DNA of 64,000 nt from an uncultured Muribaculaceae bacterium. Lineage in GTDB: Bacteria > Bacteroidota > Bacteroidia > Bacteroidales > Muribaculaceae. A model generated the notes under the pieces. The model was not told where the DNA came from and did not search any database. It saw only the letters and a program-made list of their open reading frames with translations. Made by a program: the position numbers and the translations under genes. Positions 35,094-43,412 of the stretch are shown piece after piece. The stretch spans positions 124,001 to 188,000 of the forward strand of contig CAJTWL010000001.1 in NCBI GenBank assembly GCA_910579845.1. The letters run 5' to 3'. Each line of letters opens with the position of its first letter. Positions within the stretch are counted from its first letter, which is position 1.

Positions 35094-35819
35094 TTATTTC
35101 TTCCTGAACAGACTCTGCAGTTTTAACTGAATTACTCCGAACATAGCCTCCCCAAATATCGAAGAGTTCATTTTTGATGTGCCTAATTGTCTGTTTACAA
35201 ATATAATCGGAACTTCTACAATTTTAAACTTCTTAAGAAAAGATTTAAATTTCATCTCAATCTGAAATGCATAACCTTTAAACCTGATTCTGTCAAGATC
35301 AATCGAGTCAAGGACATTGCGACTGTAGCAAACAAAACCGGCAGTCGCGTCTCTGAGAGGCATTCCTGTCACAATACGAACATATGCAGAAGCAAAATAA
35401 GACATCAAGACACGTCCTATCGGCCAATTCACAACATTCACACCAGACACATATCTGGAACCAATAGCTACATCTGCATTATTGTCACGGCACTCTTTTA
35501 GAAGACGAGGCAAATCCTTTGGATCATGTGAGAAATCGGCATCCATCTCAATTATATAGGAATATTCATTCTTCAAGGCCCATTTGAAACCGTGTATATA
35601 CGCAGTGCCGAGACCTTGCTTTCCTGTACGGCATTCGAGATGCACACGACCCGAATACATGTCCATTTTTTCTATAACCACATTCTGCGTACCGTCAGGG
35701 GATGCATCATCAACTACCAGAACATCAAATCCGTCAGGAAGTGACATTACTGCATCAATAATGTTAGAGATGTTCTCAATTTCGTTATATGTAGGTATAA
35801 TTACTAATGCTTTCTCCAT
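35094..35819 (-). CDS. Polyprenol monophosphomannose synthase-like glycosyltransferase (GT2)
   Basis: The 241-residue protein is a GT2 family enzyme with the IIPTYNEIENI start, the VDDASPDGT motif, the metal-binding DADFSHDP, and the GSRYVSG segment, as in dolichol-phosphate mannose synthase. It would transfer mannose (or another hexose) to polyprenyl phosphate on the inner membrane. No C-terminal membrane helices are present, as in the Saccharomyces-independent short type. The donor sugar cannot be read from sequence. Confidence 0.88.
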   Translation of the reverse strand: MEKALVIIPTYNEIENISNIIDAVMSLPDGFDVLVVDDASPDGTQNVVIEKMDMYSGRVHLECRTGKQGLGTAYIHGFKWALKNEYSYIIEMDADFSHDPKDLPRLLKECRDNNADVAIGSRYVSGVNVVNWPIGRVLMSYFASAYVRIVTGMPLRDATAGFVCYSRNVLDSIDLDRIRFKGYAFQIEMKFKSFLKKFKIVEVPIIFVNRQLGTSKMNSSIFGEAMFGVIQLKLQSLFRKK

Positions 35820-35842
35820 TTCGATTTACAAAAATTGAATTA

Positions 35843-35850
35843 CAAATTTA
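35843..35850 (-). promoter_or_regulatory. -7 box for the GT2 gene
   Basis: The minus strand reads TAAATTTG, an exact match, 24 bp before the start codon at 35819. The -33 element is not clear. Confidence 0.45.
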
Positions 35851-35963
35851 ATTATTCTTTATGATACAAGCATTCTGTTTCCCTCAAATAATGTGTTTTT
35901 ACCAGCATTTTTAGCATCATTAAGAATTTTTATTCAATTAAAAACAGGCATTGAATTGAGATC

Positions 35964-36884
35964 CTATATCTGTTCACATCTCTTTAATATGAAACACGAT
36001 GGATGATAAGACATCTTACTTTGTCTAAGATAGTCTAAACCCATATCATCCTCACGATTGACATATTTTAATTCAGGAAATTTACTTTTTGCGTATTTAC
36101 AGAGAAATGAAGAAAGAGCCTGATATATACCACGTATCTGACAATCCCCTTTTTCTACATGAGCAAATAATGTATCACCTATCACCTCCCCATAAGTATA
36201 ACCGGCTATTTTGTCACCAATCTTTATTGCAAACCCTATGAACGGATATTTCGAAAACTCCTTTATCGCATTCAAAGCCTCATTGGTCTCATATATAAGC
36301 GATTTATTCGCTATATGAGAATCTTCAAATCCATCCGTAAATTCTTTTATCAATTCAAAATATTTTTCTGAAAGAGGTATTATCTTAAAATTCTGATAAT
36401 TGTTCACAAAATAATTAAGATGATTTCTCTTCTTTTCCATCTTTCTTCCGGGAAAACCGATAAATTTTTCTATAGGATAGACATATTCCATCCACTCCCT
36501 TTTATAGTCGCAATCTGACAGCCCTTCAATATCAATATCCGCATCAACACACTGTTCTGATATTATACGCGGAAACATATGATTGGTATGACAATAATCA
36601 ATAATTAAATCATAACCATCTTCTTTAGACAACACCCCTACAGGTCTGTAGAAAAAAGGAATGCCTCCATCATAACCCATTAAGAACAGAGTGTCTGCAT
36701 AAAAGGCATATTTATACTTAAAAAGATCGAGCCATAGATATATTCCACCTATTGAATAATCGCACGAACGTGACGGATACCTATTGAAAAATTCATATAA
36801 AAATGATATATCATTTAAATTAAAAGGTTTGAATTCAAGACTCTGACAGATCTCTACGGAATCCAAAGCAACAGATGTTTTCAT
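35964..36884 (-). CDS. DUF2156-family (acyltransferase-fold) protein
   Basis: The 306-residue protein lacks signal and transmembrane segments. It matches the DUF2156 group, whose fold is a doubled GNAT. The core K-R-N-H-L-N-Y-F segment (residues about 172-179), with GRKMEKKRNHL, is seen, as in phosphatidylglycerol lysyltransferase C-terminal domains. The acyl or aminoacyl donor is unknown. It stands alone. Confidence 0.8.
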   Translation of the reverse strand: MKTSVALDSVEICQSLEFKPFNLNDISFLYEFFNRYPSRSCDYSIGGIYLWLDLFKYKYAFYADTLFLMGYDGGIPFFYRPVGVLSKEDGYDLIIDYCHTNHMFPRIISEQCVDADIDIEGLSDCDYKREWMEYVYPIEKFIGFPGRKMEKKRNHLNYFVNNYQNFKIIPLSEKYFELIKEFTDGFEDSHIANKSLIYETNEALNAIKEFSKYPFIGFAIKIGDKIAGYTYGEVIGDTLFAHVEKGDCQIRGIYQALSSFLCKYAKSKFPELKYVNREDDMGLDYLRQSKMSYHPSCFILKRCEQI

Positions 36885-37111
36885 TGTTTATAAGCAATTT
36901 ATTACAATTAAATTTGAGTAATAAAGCGTATCTACTCAATTAATATAGCGTATAGTCAGTCACCTAAACTATAGTTATAGAACATCGATTGCAATCTGAT
37001 TGTTTGTTATAACCAATACCTGTTATCGGTTATATATGCACCAAATTTACTGAATGAAGTATAAGTATAGTTGTTTTACCAGATAAGTCATAGATAGGAA
37101 CTTCTTTCATG

Positions 37112-37678
37112 TCACTTTGACATCTTATCGGCATATTTGTAGTCCGTTCCCATTACATCAATTCCCCACAAGCCTTTCCGCACTTCAAAAACCAACCTGT
37201 CGGACTTGCGCATACGATTATATTTGCTCAGAGGTATTTCAAGTGATTTATTTGTTCCGTTATCGAACCGGATGTCAATATAATATACCTTATACGGTTC
37301 TCCCCTGCCATATACGCGGCGGGATATTCTCTTTTTCTTATATCGTGTTTTATAATATACTCGTTCTATAACAGCAATTCTTTCAAATGTTCTATCTGTA
37401 GCCTGAAACGATATATTCGGCACATAAAACAATGTCAGCAATAACGCACATACCACATAAAGATTTAGAAGATAATTAATCCATATTCGTCTTTTACATG
37501 TGAGTCTTCGCCAAAAATTAGAAAACAAAAGACCGGATATCAAGGACAATATCATACATATGGATAATACGAGCCATCCATTCACAAAAGTGAGTGCCTG
37601 AATTCCAGCACAAGCTCCATACATGAAAAAAAACAAAACAATCAATATCCATAGAATGATTTTCTTTATTGTAGTCAT
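37112..37678 (-). CDS. Membrane protein of unknown function
   Basis: 188 residues with three hydrophobic segments (about 8-30, 33-53, 68-86). A C-terminal soluble domain of about 100 residues follows (RIAVIERVYYKTRYKKKR, then IDIRFDNGTNKSLEI), resembling a small beta domain. The region is rich in basic residues. I recognise no family. Confidence 0.65.
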   Translation of the reverse strand: MTTIKKIILWILIVLFFFMYGACAGIQALTFVNGWLVLSICMILSLISGLLFSNFWRRLTCKRRIWINYLLNLYVVCALLLTLFYVPNISFQATDRTFERIAVIERVYYKTRYKKKRISRRVYGRGEPYKVYYIDIRFDNGTNKSLEIPLSKYNRMRKSDRLVFEVRKGLWGIDVMGTDYKYADKMSK

Positions 37679-37949
37679 AAATCCAAATATTTAAATAACT
37701 GTTTATAAATAAGCAAGTAATTTGACATAAACGACATATGTAAACAAATTGATCCAGGAATATAAAAAACTATTTATCTTGGGTTCTAAAGGATGTGTGA
37801 CACAAATACACAAGCTCTTAAAATAACAATACTTTGAATTTCAATTATTCATTAAATTTAGCTAATTTTACAAATAGAACGATCTTTGCAAAATCATACA
37901 AATCATATTGAAATATACTAACTACTTTCATATTATTCAAATTTAAATT
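37679..37949. other. Intergenic region before the M48 protease gene
   Basis: Divergent spacer, AT-rich, with no ORF. No clean -7 or -33 consensus is found on either strand. Confidence 0.4.
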
Positions 37950-38786
37950 ATGAGTTTTAACAAACAAAATTTATTTATGAAATTATTGAAATTACTTGTA
38001 GTGGCAATGATTTTTGGAATCGCCACACCGGCAACAGCACAATTTAATCTTAAAAAAGCTATAAGTGGTGCTGCCAAAGCAGCACAGGCTGCTACACTGA
38101 CCGACAAACAAATGGCAAACTATGTAAAGGAATCTGTCGATTGGATGGACAAAAACAATCCTGTTCCGGGAGATGACAGTCCTTACACAATAAGACTTAA
38201 GAAATTAACTGAAGGAATCACAGATGCAGATGGAATTCCTTTGAATTTTAAAGTATATGATGTTGTGGATGTGAATGCATTTGCGTGTCCGGATGGAAGT
38301 GTACGTGTATTCTCATCACTTATGGATATTATGAACGATGACGAGCTTCTTGGAATTATAGGTCATGAAATCGGGCATGTCCTTAAACATCACTCGAAGA
38401 ATGGATTTCGCACCCAGCTTCTGACCGGAGCCGCGAAGGATGCAATATCATCGGCTGGCGGCATAGCTGCCAAGCTTACTGATTCCCAACTCGGAACTCT
38501 CGGAGAATCACTTATCAATGCCAAATATTCCCAGAAACAGGAGAAAGAAGCTGATGACTGCGGATACGATTTTCTTGTGTCAAAAGGTCGCAACCCTTGG
38601 GGAATGGCTATGGCATTCGAGAAATTTCTGAAATTGGAGGGCGGAAGTTCAAACAAACAAAGTTATGTACAGAAAATGTTCTCATCTCACCCTGAAACAC
38701 AGTCAAGAATAAACAACATTACAAAGCGTTGTGAAAAGGACGGCTATAAACGTCCTTCCGAAACTTCCTCTGTCAATAATAAATAA
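37950..38786 (+). CDS. Exported M48-family metallopeptidase
   Basis: 278 residues with an N-terminal signal sequence (ending TPATA). The HEIGH zinc motif is at 139-143 and the downstream EKEAD at 198-202 supplies the third ligand. This is the Oma1/BepA-like M48 family, here without a TPR tail, likely periplasmic and involved in envelope protein quality control. A shorter start at 37977 (MKLLK) is equally possible. Confidence 0.9.
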   Translation: MSFNKQNLFMKLLKLLVVAMIFGIATPATAQFNLKKAISGAAKAAQAATLTDKQMANYVKESVDWMDKNNPVPGDDSPYTIRLKKLTEGITDADGIPLNFKVYDVVDVNAFACPDGSVRVFSSLMDIMNDDELLGIIGHEIGHVLKHHSKNGFRTQLLTGAAKDAISSAGGIAAKLTDSQLGTLGESLINAKYSQKQEKEADDCGYDFLVSKGRNPWGMAMAFEKFLKLEGGSSNKQSYVQKMFSSHPETQSRINNITKRCEKDGYKRPSETSSVNNK

Positions 38787-38862
38787 AAACAATTATAATA
38801 AGATAATAATGTGATGAGATTTATATTATTGTATACGTAGTCGCACTATAAAATTGTCTTGA

Positions 38863-39053
38863 CTAAGAAACTGTTTAAATTTATTACGAAAAAAATATTA
38901 TAGAAATTCTTTCAGGTCTTTTGAGAGTCTTTTTGGCTGTTTGCGCCAAGTCTCATCGGTCAAAACCGGGAGGTTTCTCCCTCTTCGACTCGCACAAACA
39001 TCTCAAAAATACTTCTCAAAATCCTCTGAAAATAAATTTAAACAGTTTTTAAG
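38863..39053. repeat. R1 element, full copy (191 bp)
   Basis: The ends are CTAAGAAACTGTTTAAATTT (38863-) and the complement of a near copy (39031-39053), about 21 of 23 matching. The core has two adjacent mini-hairpins (CGGT/ACCG and GGGAG/CTCCC, about 38957-38981) and no ORF. Its outer part recurs before prfA (19799-19863). Confidence 0.65.
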
Positions 39054-39080
39054 AGTGTCGTACAAATGTACGACACTCTT
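39051..39080. repeat. Perfect 14-bp palindrome touching the R1 right end
   Basis: AAGAGTGTCGTACA (39051-39064), AA, then TGTACGACACTCTT (39067-39080). No T-run follows on the plus strand (AGTATG). Either a protein-binding palindrome or a terminator-like hairpin. Confidence 0.5.
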
Positions 39081-39186
39081 AGTATGCCATAACAGTTCTA
39101 CATCATATTCATATTCATAAAACTAATGGGTTGACAGAACAAGACCATTACATTTTATTAAACAAGCATATTATTTAACAATTTCT

Positions 39187-39230
39187 AAAATAACCTTATC
39201 ATGCATGATTTTGCACGATAAGGTTATTTT
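39187..39230. terminator. Possible bidirectional terminator before lysC
   Basis: AAAATAACCTTATC with GATAAGGTTATTTT, a perfect 14-bp stem around a 16-nt loop. T-rich at the end on both strands. No coding sequence lies between the repeat at 39080 and this hairpin, about 106 bp. Confidence 0.5.
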
Positions 39231-39285
39231 GATATAAAATCAGCTCTCAATATCAGATTTTAGAATGTGTTTAATGATATTTTGT

Positions 39286-39293
39286 TAAATTTG
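39286..39293 (+). promoter_or_regulatory. -7 box of lysC
   Basis: TAAATTTG is an exact match, 54 bp before the lysC ATG. The -33 element is not clear. Confidence 0.5.
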
Positions 39294-39346
39294 TAGATTG
39301 AAAAGGATGATTGTGAGGAATAAGAAGTTGTTTATAATCCGTTTGA

Positions 39347-40714
39347 ATGAAAGTATTAAAATTTGGTGGAACATCTGTTGGAACAATAGAAAGTCTGACC
39401 AATGTAAAAAATATCGTAGACAATTTAGACGAGCCAGCTATAGTAGTTGTGTCAGCACTTGGCGGTCTAACGGATAGGCTTATATCCACAGCGAACGATG
39501 CCGCAAATGGCACCGAAGAATTCCGGCAGGATATGATCTCAATCCGTAAACGTCATTACGACATAATAAACGCATTGGTCAGGAAAAATCTTAGAGATGA
39601 AATCACACAAAAAGTAAACACTCTGCTTGACGAATTGGAAAACCGCTACCAGGGTTTATCCCTGATAAAAACACTTCCGGAATCAACTCTTGCGGAAATA
39701 GTAAGTTTTGGAGAGCGTATATCATCCATAATTATTGCAGGAATACTTGATAATGCAGAACATCACGATTCAACCGAGTTTATTAAAACGGAAAAATGGT
39801 TCTCAAAAAACATCACCGACAGATCACTAACCGATCGACTCATAAAAGATGAATTCAAACTTCCGTTAAAAAAAACGTGTGTAGCGGGCGGATTCATCTC
39901 TAAAGATAAGAATACAGGCGAAATCACTAACCTCGGTAGAGGTGGCAGCGATTATACCGCCGCTTTGATCGCGGCTGCACTTGATGCCGATACTCTTGAG
40001 ATATGGACAGACGTCGACGGTTTTCTCACTGCAGATCCAAGAATCATTCCTTCTGCACAATTGATTCCAAAGATGTCTTTTGTGGAAAGCATGGAACTAT
40101 GTTCGTTTGGAGCCAAAGTAATATATCCGCCAACGATATATCCTGTATTTCACAAGAACATACCTATAAAAATATTAAATACCTTTAATCCTAAAGCTCC
40201 CGGAACACTTATTACCGATTTTGCTGTCAGAAAAGGGAATATCAGAGGAATATCATCTTTAGGGAAATCATCACTGATAAGGATAGAAGGACCTCTTACC
40301 TCGAATGTACCTGAAATAAACTCACGTGCCTATAATGCGATGGCAAGGAGTGGATTAAATATATATCTTGTGTCTCCGCCATCAGATACCACCTCATTCT
40401 CAATGGCTGTTCCGACAGAAGGGCTTACAAACGCACTTGAAAATCTAAGAATTGAATTTGCGCCAGAGCTTGACAACGAAGAGATCCTGAAAATAGATGG
40501 TAAGGACTCACTTTCCGTACTTGCCATAGTCGGAGAGGGAATAAGACAATTGACCGGATTAGGATCGAGACTGCTTGATACATTGAGATGCGCTTCAATA
40601 CAGGTGTTGGCACAAAGCGATGCTGCAAGTGAGACAACTTTGGCATTCGTAATAAATGACAAAGATGTTAAGGAATCTTTGAGACTGATACATTATGCCT
40701 GCTTTGGTGTTTAA
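39347..40714 (+). CDS. lysC: Aspartate kinase (monofunctional, ThrA-like N-terminal type)
   Basis: Catalyses the first step from aspartate to lysine, threonine and methionine. The 455-residue protein has VLKFGGTSVG at the start, the aspartate-binding FGERISS, the GRGGSDYTA and WTDVDG motifs, and two ACT domains at the end. It resembles the kinase half of E. coli ThrA, but the homoserine dehydrogenase part is missing; the ORF stops after the second ACT domain (HYACFGV). Feedback by Thr or Lys is likely through ACT domains. Confidence 0.93.
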   Translation: MKVLKFGGTSVGTIESLTNVKNIVDNLDEPAIVVVSALGGLTDRLISTANDAANGTEEFRQDMISIRKRHYDIINALVRKNLRDEITQKVNTLLDELENRYQGLSLIKTLPESTLAEIVSFGERISSIIIAGILDNAEHHDSTEFIKTEKWFSKNITDRSLTDRLIKDEFKLPLKKTCVAGGFISKDKNTGEITNLGRGGSDYTAALIAAALDADTLEIWTDVDGFLTADPRIIPSAQLIPKMSFVESMELCSFGAKVIYPPTIYPVFHKNIPIKILNTFNPKAPGTLITDFAVRKGNIRGISSLGKSSLIRIEGPLTSNVPEINSRAYNAMARSGLNIYLVSPPSDTTSFSMAVPTEGLTNALENLRIEFAPELDNEEILKIDGKDSLSVLAIVGEGIRQLTGLGSRLLDTLRCASIQVLAQSDAASETTLAFVINDKDVKESLRLIHYACFGV

Positions 40715-40753
40715 GATATAAAATTGTTAAAAGTAACGGATGGAAATTATCTG

Positions 40754-41377
40754 ATGAATATAAAAAATATAAAATATGAGGTCAGCAACGAAAAAGTTGA
40801 CAAATGTCCGGTAACAGATGCTCCGGAATATGCCTTTATCGGACGATCAAACGTCGGAAAATCCTCTCTGATCAATATGCTTGCAAGAAATAAGAATCTT
40901 GCCAAGACATCACAAAAACCGGGGAAAACTTTGCTGATAAACCATTTTAAAGTCAATGACGGCGAATGGTATCTCGTCGATCTTCCTGGCTACGGATTTG
41001 CCCAAAGAGGAAAAGAGCAGAGAAACAAGCTGACAAATATTATCGAAAGCTATATTCTCGACCGTAGACAGTTGAGAATGCTTTTTGTGTTGGTAGACAT
41101 AAGACATGATCCTCAGAAGATAGACATGGAGTTCATGGACTGGCTCGAAGAGAACGACATAGCTTTTGCAATTGTCTTTACCAAAGCAGACAAACTCGGA
41201 CCTGTTGCCGGTCAGAAAAAAGTTGATCAATATATGAAGGAGATGAGTCTTAGCTGGTCAAAACTTCCGCCGGTATTTGTAACATCTTCTGAAAAAGCCA
41301 GAGGACGAGACGAACTGCTTGATTATATTGAGCTGATGAACAGGGAAGAGTATGGATCATCAGGATCAAATATATAA
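40754..41377 (+). CDS. ysxC: Ribosome-biogenesis GTPase YsxC/EngB
   Basis: A GTPase needed for 50S assembly. From ATG 40754 the 207-residue protein has G1 GRSNVGKSS (30-38), the family T-x-x-K-P-G-K-T switch segment, G3 DLPGYG, G4 TKAD, and G5 TSSE. A TTG start at 40724 would add ten residues; family alignment favours 40754. It lies 39 bp after lysC. Confidence 0.94.
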   Translation: MNIKNIKYEVSNEKVDKCPVTDAPEYAFIGRSNVGKSSLINMLARNKNLAKTSQKPGKTLLINHFKVNDGEWYLVDLPGYGFAQRGKEQRNKLTNIIESYILDRRQLRMLFVLVDIRHDPQKIDMEFMDWLEENDIAFAIVFTKADKLGPVAGQKKVDQYMKEMSLSWSKLPPVFVTSSEKARGRDELLDYIELMNREEYGSSGSNI

Positions 41378-41828
41378 CGACCTTATTGCATTTTACTTTA
41401 AAGACCGAACTGATATCATGAAATATAAAGGAATATTAACAAGTTCTGACAAAAGATCGGAAGCAATCCGTTTTGTTGCAGTAGGTGGATTTGCAACCGT
41501 ATTACAATATGGTATATATGTTATATTCGTCAACGCTGTCGGAGTTCAGGCTGTCGTATCAACACTTATCAGTTATGCGATAAGTTTTGTGGCAAATTTC
41601 TTCCTGACGAGTTATTTCACATTCAGAAGTAATCCAAACGCGAAGAAAGGCATTGCATTTACGCTCAGTCATCTAATCAACATGGGTATGCAAACAGGAT
41701 TTGTAGCAATCTTCAAAGGTCTTGTAGGACCGACACTCGCACTGCTTCCTGCTTTAGCGATATGTATACCGGTAAATTTCTTTCTCGTAAGATTTGCCTT
41801 CAAAAGTAAATACACACAAGGTAAATGA
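41352..41828 (+). CDS. GtrA-family membrane protein
   Basis: 158 residues with four predicted transmembrane segments: about 41-61, 64-87, 100-121 and 125-146. The GtrA signature RFVAVGGFATVLQYGIY is seen. GtrA-like proteins move polyprenyl-linked sugars. A start at 41418 (MKYKG) is a good alternative to 41352, which overlaps ysxC by 26 bp. Confidence 0.85.
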   Translation: MDHQDQIYNDLIAFYFKDRTDIMKYKGILTSSDKRSEAIRFVAVGGFATVLQYGIYVIFVNAVGVQAVVSTLISYAISFVANFFLTSYFTFRSNPNAKKGIAFTLSHLINMGMQTGFVAIFKGLVGPTLALLPALAICIPVNFFLVRFAFKSKYTQGK

Positions 41829-41867
41829 AATAATTAGAAGTTATTAAACTGCAAACAAAATATTGTC

Positions 41868-42302
41868 ATGGAAACCATTGCATTTGCCAGCGATCACGCA
41901 GGCTACGAATTAAAACAGAAATTAAAAGCATACATGGTAGACAAAGGGTATGAGATTGTAGACTTCGGTGCATTTTCATCAGAAGCAAGCGACTTTCCCG
42001 ACTTTGCACATCCCGCAGCCAAAGCGGTTGAATCCGGTGAATGCTCATTCGGAATAGCAATGTGCGGATCCGGAAACGGTATCTGCATGACCCTTAACAA
42101 ACATCAGGGCATCCGCGCGGCATTGGCATGGATGCCGGAGATTGCGGATCTCGCCAAGAGACACAATAAAGCAAACATTATCGTACTTCCTGCAAGATTT
42201 GTCACAGAATATGAGGCTAAGAATATTATTGACGCTTATCTGAATGCGAAATTTGAAGGTGGACGTCACCAACGCCGTATCGACAAAATACCAGTCCAAT
42301 GA
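41868..42302 (+). CDS. rpiB: Ribose-5-phosphate isomerase B
   Basis: Interconverts ribose-5-phosphate and ribulose-5-phosphate. The 144-residue protein begins IAFASDHAGYELK (D9, H10 as in the active site). The catalytic C66 in MCGSGNGICM corresponds to E. coli RpiB Cys66. The RHNKAN motif follows. Length is as in the family. Confidence 0.95.
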   Translation: METIAFASDHAGYELKQKLKAYMVDKGYEIVDFGAFSSEASDFPDFAHPAAKAVESGECSFGIAMCGSGNGICMTLNKHQGIRAALAWMPEIADLAKRHNKANIIVLPARFVTEYEAKNIIDAYLNAKFEGGRHQRRIDKIPVQ

Positions 42303-42400
42303 TAATATGATAAACTGGTAAGAACACAAATTCTTTACCACAATTTTAGCAGTCATGTCGAAAACCGGTTCAGACTGACTGAAGGAAGCTGTTTGGAAAT

Positions 42401-42763
42401 ATGATATCATACTTCAATATATATCTAAGGGATATACTTATATATGCAAGAATCGGAGTATCTCAACAAGAAAGAAAAGTTGGGAATGCATTCCTTGTCA
42501 ATCTTAAAGTAAAGATAAACTCCGATAAATTCAAAGAAGAAGATCTTTCCTCATCTATATCATATACTGATTTATATGAAGTCGTAAAGTCAGAAATGAG
42601 TAAAGAGATTCAGCTTCTGGAAACTATGGCAAAACAGATATCAGACACAATATCAATTCGTTGGAAAGAAGTGGAAGAAATAGAAATCCGTATAGATAAG
42701 ACACAACCCCCTATTTCCGGAATCCAGGGTTCATGCGGTGTCGAGTATATTTTCAAAAGATAA
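42401..42763 (+). CDS. folB: Dihydroneopterin aldolase
   Basis: Splits dihydroneopterin to 6-hydroxymethyl-dihydropterin in folate synthesis. The 120-residue protein has the family opening (I-x-L-x-D-I-x-x-Y-A-R-I-G-V) and a conserved E/K segment (ETMAKQI). Length is normal. It follows rpiB by 98 bp with a small hairpin (42316-42340) between. Confidence 0.92.
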   Translation: MISYFNIYLRDILIYARIGVSQQERKVGNAFLVNLKVKINSDKFKEEDLSSSISYTDLYEVVKSEMSKEIQLLETMAKQISDTISIRWKEVEEIEIRIDKTQPPISGIQGSCGVEYIFKR

Positions 42764-42778
42764 AAATTTTAGAAAATA

Positions 42779-42810
42779 TTTGGTGAAGTAAGATAAAAGT
42801 ATTAATTTTG
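42779..42810 (+). promoter_or_regulatory. Promoter of the tRNA-Arg pair
   Basis: TTTG (42779-42782), 20 bp, then TAATTTTG (42803-42810), 33 bp before the first tRNA. Confidence 0.75.
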
Positions 42811-42842
42811 CCAACGCAAAAGGGAGATCGATATCCCGGATT

Positions 42843-42916
42843 GGTTCGTTAGCTCAATTGAATAGAGCATCTGACTACGGATCAGAAGGTTGCAGGTTTG
42901 AATCCTGCACGAATCA
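42843..42916 (+). tRNA. tRNA-Arg (ACG), copy 1
   Basis: The cloverleaf has acceptor GGTTCGT/ACGAATC, D stem GCTC/GAGC, anticodon stem TCTGA/TCAGA with loop CTACGGA (anticodon ACG), and T stem TGCAG/CTGCA. CCA is not encoded. It is the same as the second copy over all 74 nt. Confidence 0.94.
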
Positions 42917-42935
42917 CAAATAATATATATTAATC

Positions 42936-43009
42936 GGTTCGTTAGCTCAATTGAATAGAGCATCTGACTACGGATCAGAAGGTTGCAGGTTTGAATCCTG
43001 CACGAATCA
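42936..43009 (+). tRNA. tRNA-Arg (ACG), copy 2
   Basis: Identical in all 74 nt to copy 1, 93 bp downstream, with a 19-bp spacer. The pair shares one promoter and ends at a terminator, so they are cotranscribed. Confidence 0.94.
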
Positions 43010-43010
43010 C

Positions 43011-43047
43011 AAGAGTGGCTGCATATGCATCCACTCTTATTTTTTTG
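43011..43047 (+). terminator. Terminator of the tRNA-Arg pair
   Basis: AAGAGTGG and CCACTCTT, with an inner TGCA/TGCA extension, followed by seven T. Confidence 0.85.
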
Positions 43048-43108
43048 ATTTGCCGAAAACCTATAGCAAAGCGAATCATTGAAATATTGAAATGTTAAAA
43101 TTAATTTA

Positions 43109-43116
43109 TAAATTTG
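43109..43116 (+). promoter_or_regulatory. -7 box for the small membrane protein-PstS genes
   Basis: TAAATTTG is an exact match, with ATTG 19 bp upstream (43086-43089, one change from TTTG), 71 bp before the ATG at 43187. Confidence 0.55.
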
Positions 43117-43186
43117 TCAAAGGATATGAACCACGACATTGATGGTTTGTTAAAAGAATAAAGAGACTATTAAAATTTCAAGAGTT

Positions 43187-43402
43187 ATGAAAGGTGAAGG
43201 AAATCAGAATCAGCCACAGACTCCGAAAGGTGCGCGCTTGGTATTTGGCATATTAATGGTATTGATATATGTAGGCGTAGGTTTGCTGTTCATTTTCAAG
43301 TTCTTCAACGCCATTGACTACACAGTAAGTTGCGTTATTGGCGGATTATTGATCTTATACGGCATTTTCCGCGCTTATCGTCTATATCGGGGAGACAACT
43401 AA
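43187..43402 (+). CDS. Small membrane protein, unknown function
   Basis: 71 residues with two hydrophobic segments (about 17-39 and 46-64), a polar Gln/Pro-rich N-terminus and a basic C-terminus (AYRLYRGDN). No family I recognise. It starts an operon with a PstS-like lipoprotein 10 bp downstream. Confidence 0.7.
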   Translation: MKGEGNQNQPQTPKGARLVFGILMVLIYVGVGLLFIFKFFNAIDYTVSCVIGGLLILYGIFRAYRLYRGDN

Positions 43403-43412
43403 TTGTATGATT

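Noticed and set aside
42303..42400. A riboswitch between rpiB and folB
   Set aside because: Only a short 9-bp hairpin (42316-42340) is present; no known riboswitch core.
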